NCBI RefSeq assembly: GCF_040786285.1
Contig: NZ_JBFMKQ010000002.1
Span: 620,001 to 684,000, forward strand
Reading direction: 5' to 3'
DNA: 64,000 bases
DNA from: Aquimarina sp040786285
Lineage (GTDB): Bacteria; Bacteroidota; Bacteroidia; Flavobacteriales; Flavobacteriaceae
Shown here: positions 61,536 through 64,000 of the stretch, piece after piece
Numbering within the stretch: the stretch's first letter is position 1
Layout: each line of letters begins with the position of its first letter
Made by a program: the position numbers and the translations under genes
The notes under the pieces: generated by a model
Told to the model about the DNA's origin: nothing
Seen by the model: only the letters and a program-made list of their open reading frames with translations
Database searches by the model: none

Positions 61536-61543
61536 CAAATTTA
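61536..61543 (-). promoter_or_regulatory. Candidate -7 box for udk
   Basis: Minus-strand TAAATTTG, matching TAnnTTTG, 17 nt before the ATG at 61519. The next TTG-like element is about 26 nt upstream, beyond the normal range. Confidence 0.4.
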
Positions 61544-61598
61544 ATTATAGTTTTTGAGTATTTTGCTTTCAAAGATTCAAAGTTTTGAAGATCTCTTA

Positions 61599-62681
61599 CT
61601 AATTGGGATAGTAGGTCACTCCCGAAGAGGAGTCTTTTAATGCTCCGGTTACAGATTTGAGACAGTTTATTTCATTTCGATCCCTTAGTACGCCCATAAA
61701 AGCAAAGATCAATGCTTCTTTAAAATCTATACTGTCTACAGAAGGAATTACAACTTTGGCAAAACCTGTCAGTTTTTGCTGTAGCATTTCGATTAGAAAA
61801 TTATTTTTTGCACCACCACCTGTAATTAATAAGGTAGAATCACTCTTTTGAGTGTTTTTAATGCCATTGGCAATCTGAGTGGCAATATGTACAACAGATG
61901 TATGCAAGAGATTTTCAACACTATCTTGAGTATTATCAATGATTGGAATTACTTTTTCTGCAAACCATTCATACCCTAATGATTTAGGAAAGGGTAGGTT
62001 GTAATATTCCAAAGCATTTAGCAGATCTAAAAGCTGAGGGTTTATTTTTCCGGTTTTGGCAAGTTGTCCACCTTGATCGTATTCGAGGTTGATTTTTTGA
62101 CAAATAAAATTAAGTAACATATTTGCAGGCGAAATATCGTAGGCCATTCTTTGTGCTTTACTATCAAAAGAAATATTACTAATCCCACCAAGGTTCAGGC
62201 AAAAGTCATACTCATTAAATAATAACTGATCACCAATAGGCACCAAAGGAGCTCCTTGTCCACCTAAAGCAACATCGTTAGTTCTAAAGTCACAAATAAC
62301 TTTGTGATTACTAGAATTGGCAAGATGTTGTCCTGAGCCTATTTGATGCGTTAGTCCGATCTCTGGTTGATGAAAAACGGTATGCCCATGGCTGGCAATA
62401 AAATCTATTTCTAAAGTATACTTTTTGATGAAATTTTTAGCTTGCTCTCCCAGCCAGTTTCCGTATTCGTTATGAAAAGCTAATAATTTAGATGCTTCAA
62501 GATGTACAGTGTTTTTTAATTGTTCTTTAAGTGCTGAGGTGTAGTCAATACTCTGGGTTTTTACTATGGAAAAACTCCAAGTATTATTTTTGTTTTCGAA
62601 ATGACAACAGGCAATATCTAGACCATCTAGTGAGGTTCCAGACATAAGACCGATAACCTTATATGTTTTTGAAGCGTGCAT
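61599..62681 (-). CDS. anmK: Anhydro-N-acetylmuramic acid kinase
   Basis: A 360-residue sugar kinase that phosphorylates and hydrates 1,6-anhydroMurNAc for cell-wall recycling. It starts MHASKTYKVIGLMSGTSLDGLDIA, where the ATP-loop GTSLDG is diagnostic; ASHGHTVFHQP and ALGGQGAPLVPIGD follow, with LNLGGISNISFD and a late LLITGGGAKNNFLIEML. Complete. Separated by 55 nt from the secreted protein gene upstream. Confidence 0.94.
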   Translation of the reverse strand: MHASKTYKVIGLMSGTSLDGLDIACCHFENKNNTWSFSIVKTQSIDYTSALKEQLKNTVHLEASKLLAFHNEYGNWLGEQAKNFIKKYTLEIDFIASHGHTVFHQPEIGLTHQIGSGQHLANSSNHKVICDFRTNDVALGGQGAPLVPIGDQLLFNEYDFCLNLGGISNISFDSKAQRMAYDISPANMLLNFICQKINLEYDQGGQLAKTGKINPQLLDLLNALEYYNLPFPKSLGYEWFAEKVIPIIDNTQDSVENLLHTSVVHIATQIANGIKNTQKSDSTLLITGGGAKNNFLIEMLQQKLTGFAKVVIPSVDSIDFKEALIFAFMGVLRDRNEINCLKSVTGALKDSSSGVTYYPN

Positions 62682-62736
62682 GTTTACGAATATACATTAG
62701 CAAAACATTAATCAGGGTATCTTTTTTCTAAATTCT

Positions 62737-63507
62737 TTATATTTTGGTAATATATTGAAGATCCAGTATCTCTGGATTGATTTCGGGCAATGATTTTTTA
62801 TAATAAAAATCAATGATTCGGTTTTCGAGGTAAGGGATGATTTTTTCGATATGGTTTTCATTATACAGTGTATACACTGGTATCGCTTCAGATTTTTTGA
62901 AAGCCATCATAAGTTCGTCTGGTGTTTTTACGATATCAATACCTTTGTACTTTTCAAATTTGTTCTTCATCCAACGATGACATAACAATTTGGTTTGACT
63001 ATCCTGAAGCTCTTTTTTAAGTTGATCAAATTTCTCCAGATCCGAAAAATCTTCTTTTAATGCTCGATCCAGTGCAACCTTAGCTTTTGTGAATTGTCTT
63101 TCAAACTTAAAATCAACAACATGTATATCTTTTTTTACTTTTCTAACCGCTTCATGAAGAGCATTTTCATAGACACTAGCAAAATCCTCATAATTATAAA
63201 TAGCATCTAAAAATAGTACCGCATGCTTTTTATAGTATTTGGGTATGGCTTGTTTTTTTGTAGCGATAAAAAGAGTATTCAATTCTTCTTGTATTTCTTC
63301 AGGAATTCCTAAAAATTTTGAACTGGTTTTTAATGTTCTTAATTGCGTATTGATCTGAAGTTTGGAACCTTTATAAACTTCTGATCGGTATTTAAATCTA
63401 TATCTATTAGGAGAATCGTTTTCATCATATTGCGCATTACCCTGGTATACCAGCATTAATGTGCTAAGGCATAATAAGAAATTTATATGTCGTAATTTGG
63501 TGAACAA
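62737..63507 (-). CDS. Hypothetical secreted protein
   Basis: A 256-residue exported protein (signal peptide to about residue 25, LMLVYQGNAQ). The body is mostly helical and charged: LGIPEEIQEELNTLFIATKKQ, AVLFLDAIYNYEDFASVYENAL, LDRALKEDFSDLEKFDQLKKEL. It ends YKKSLPEINPEILDLQYITKI. I do not recognise the family. It stands before anmK and after a cytochrome c gene, with no motif that indicates function. Confidence 0.68.
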   Translation of the reverse strand: MFTKLRHINFLLCLSTLMLVYQGNAQYDENDSPNRYRFKYRSEVYKGSKLQINTQLRTLKTSSKFLGIPEEIQEELNTLFIATKKQAIPKYYKKHAVLFLDAIYNYEDFASVYENALHEAVRKVKKDIHVVDFKFERQFTKAKVALDRALKEDFSDLEKFDQLKKELQDSQTKLLCHRWMKNKFEKYKGIDIVKTPDELMMAFKKSEAIPVYTLYNENHIEKIIPYLENRIIDFYYKKSLPEINPEILDLQYITKI

Positions 63508-63611
63508 AAGCCTTTATTCTTTGATTTACGTGATGTAACAAAAATACAATAAAGTAAATTAACGCATTATGTTATAGTATTGTTATACAAAAAACATATT
63601 TTGAATAAAGA

Positions 63612-64000
63612 TTATTTTTTAATCATTGCTACTTCTTCTGGGGTAACTATGATATTTTGGGTATTTCCCCAGCTATTCATGATATAATTCATTACATCAG
63701 CAATTTCTTCATCTTCTAACCCTAAAGAGGTCATGGCACTATTATATGGTTCACCATTTACTTCTATCGGGCCATTTAAACCGTATTTTATAGAGTGTAT
63801 ACTTTCTTTTCGTTTATCGACTAACCAATTTGACCCAGCTAAAGGAGGGTATATTTTTGGAGTCCCTTTTCCATCTGGTAAATGGCATTGCATACAAAAA
63901 CCTGTATATATTTCACTTCCTCGGGTCATACTCTCTGTTAATTTATTATCCTGAATTTCTGCAGAAAAGTCTTTTCTATACTCTGTATCTGAATTTCCGC
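63612..64000 (-). CDS. Cytochrome c (partial, 5' end outside window)
   Basis: The frame stays open to the window's right edge (codons upstream of the ATG at 63929 read GNSDTEYRKDFSAEIQDNKL...), so the gene is cut and that ATG is internal. The visible 130 or so residues contain the heme site FCMQCHLPDGKG (CxxCH), PPLAGSNWL, and the Met ligand in PYNSAMTSLG. The domain resembles single-heme cytochromes c fused to or found with oxidoreductases; the missing part decides. It is a minus-strand gene 104 nt upstream of the secreted hypothetical gene. Confidence 0.85.
   Translation of the reverse strand, partial: GNSDTEYRKDFSAEIQDNKLTESMTRGSEIYTGFCMQCHLPDGKGTPKIYPPLAGSNWLVDKRKESIHSIKYGLNGPIEVNGEPYNSAMTSLGLEDEEIADVMNYIMNSWGNTQNIIVTPEEVAMIKK

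Noticed and set aside
63612..63929. Cytochrome c gene starting at 63929
   Set aside because: The frame is open to the window edge and the domain start is upstream, so this ATG is internal.
1..64000. tRNA, rRNA, tmRNA or complete transposable element
   Set aside because: None of their characteristic sequences (T-loop GGTTCGAATCC, transposase genes, terminal inverted repeats) was recognised by eye in the gaps between genes.

Overview
The window is about 64 kb of low-GC chromosomal DNA from a member of the Bacteroidota, almost certainly a marine-type Flavobacteriia (Flavobacteriaceae; Aquimarina/Kordia-like is only a guess). Reasons: the gene order tgt-lptG-EamA-accA-dnaB, the gliding protein GldI, a FecI/FecR/TonB-receptor signalling set, many 'SC'-type lipoprotein signals, Bacteroidetes TAnnTTTG -7 promoter boxes, AT-rich intergenic DNA and the parA-parB-DUF5683-dapB-lepB-wbqC block. 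Both edges cut genes: tgt on the left (5' end missing) and a cytochrome c gene on the right (5' end missing, minus strand).

Layout. 1-9.3 kb (+): queuosine tRNA modification (tgt), LPS export permease, DMT exporter, accA, dnaB, a conserved secreted protein, a lipoprotein and an aminotransferase. 9.4-14.9 kb (-): two secreted amidohydrolase-family genes, in which one whole protein and half of the other lack the metal-binding HxH motif, and a membrane protein with an HExxH motif. 15-16.4 kb: dipeptidase pepD. 16.6-19.4 kb: an array of seven small genes arranged in pairs and separated by imperfect palindromes that look like integron attC sites; this is one of the most interesting regions. 19.5-22.3 kb (-): nrnA-like DHH phosphoesterase, gldI and a cyclophilin-FKBP fusion. 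22.4-24 kb: a PhoD-like phosphatase and ndk.

24-32.5 kb is a surface-signalling locus: TonB receptor with STN domain, FecR anti-sigma and ECF sigma factor on the minus strand (FecR and sigma split by a four-helix-bundle gene), and two plus-strand lipoproteins built from about 90-residue cysteine-patterned repeats. The FecR unit and both lipoprotein genes carry the same 9-mer GGTAGGGTA upstream, which suggests one sigma regulon. Before the second lipoprotein lies a 500-bp region with helically phased 21-bp repeats and 22 copies of a heptamer.

32.6-44 kb: thioesterase, dciA/lipoprotein/recF (-), then TPR protein, ribH, mutL (endonuclease motif degraded), two rhomboids, a membrane-anchored EEP-fold protein and an AAA-ATPase/TPR pair. 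44-49.6 kb (-): a lipoprotein, a small membrane protein, and an acyl carrier protein, cytochrome P450, MBOAT and SGNH-like gene group that looks like an acyl-modification pathway not obvious from known clusters. 49.8-64 kb (-): wbqC, lepB, dapB, DUF5683, parB, parA; a dienoyl-CoA-reductase-type SDR; both methylmalonyl-CoA mutase subunits with a secreted protein gene between them; FtsB/DivIC-like, udk, anmK, a secreted protein and the partial cytochrome c.

All calls are from reading the sequence and from memory of protein families; no database search was run.
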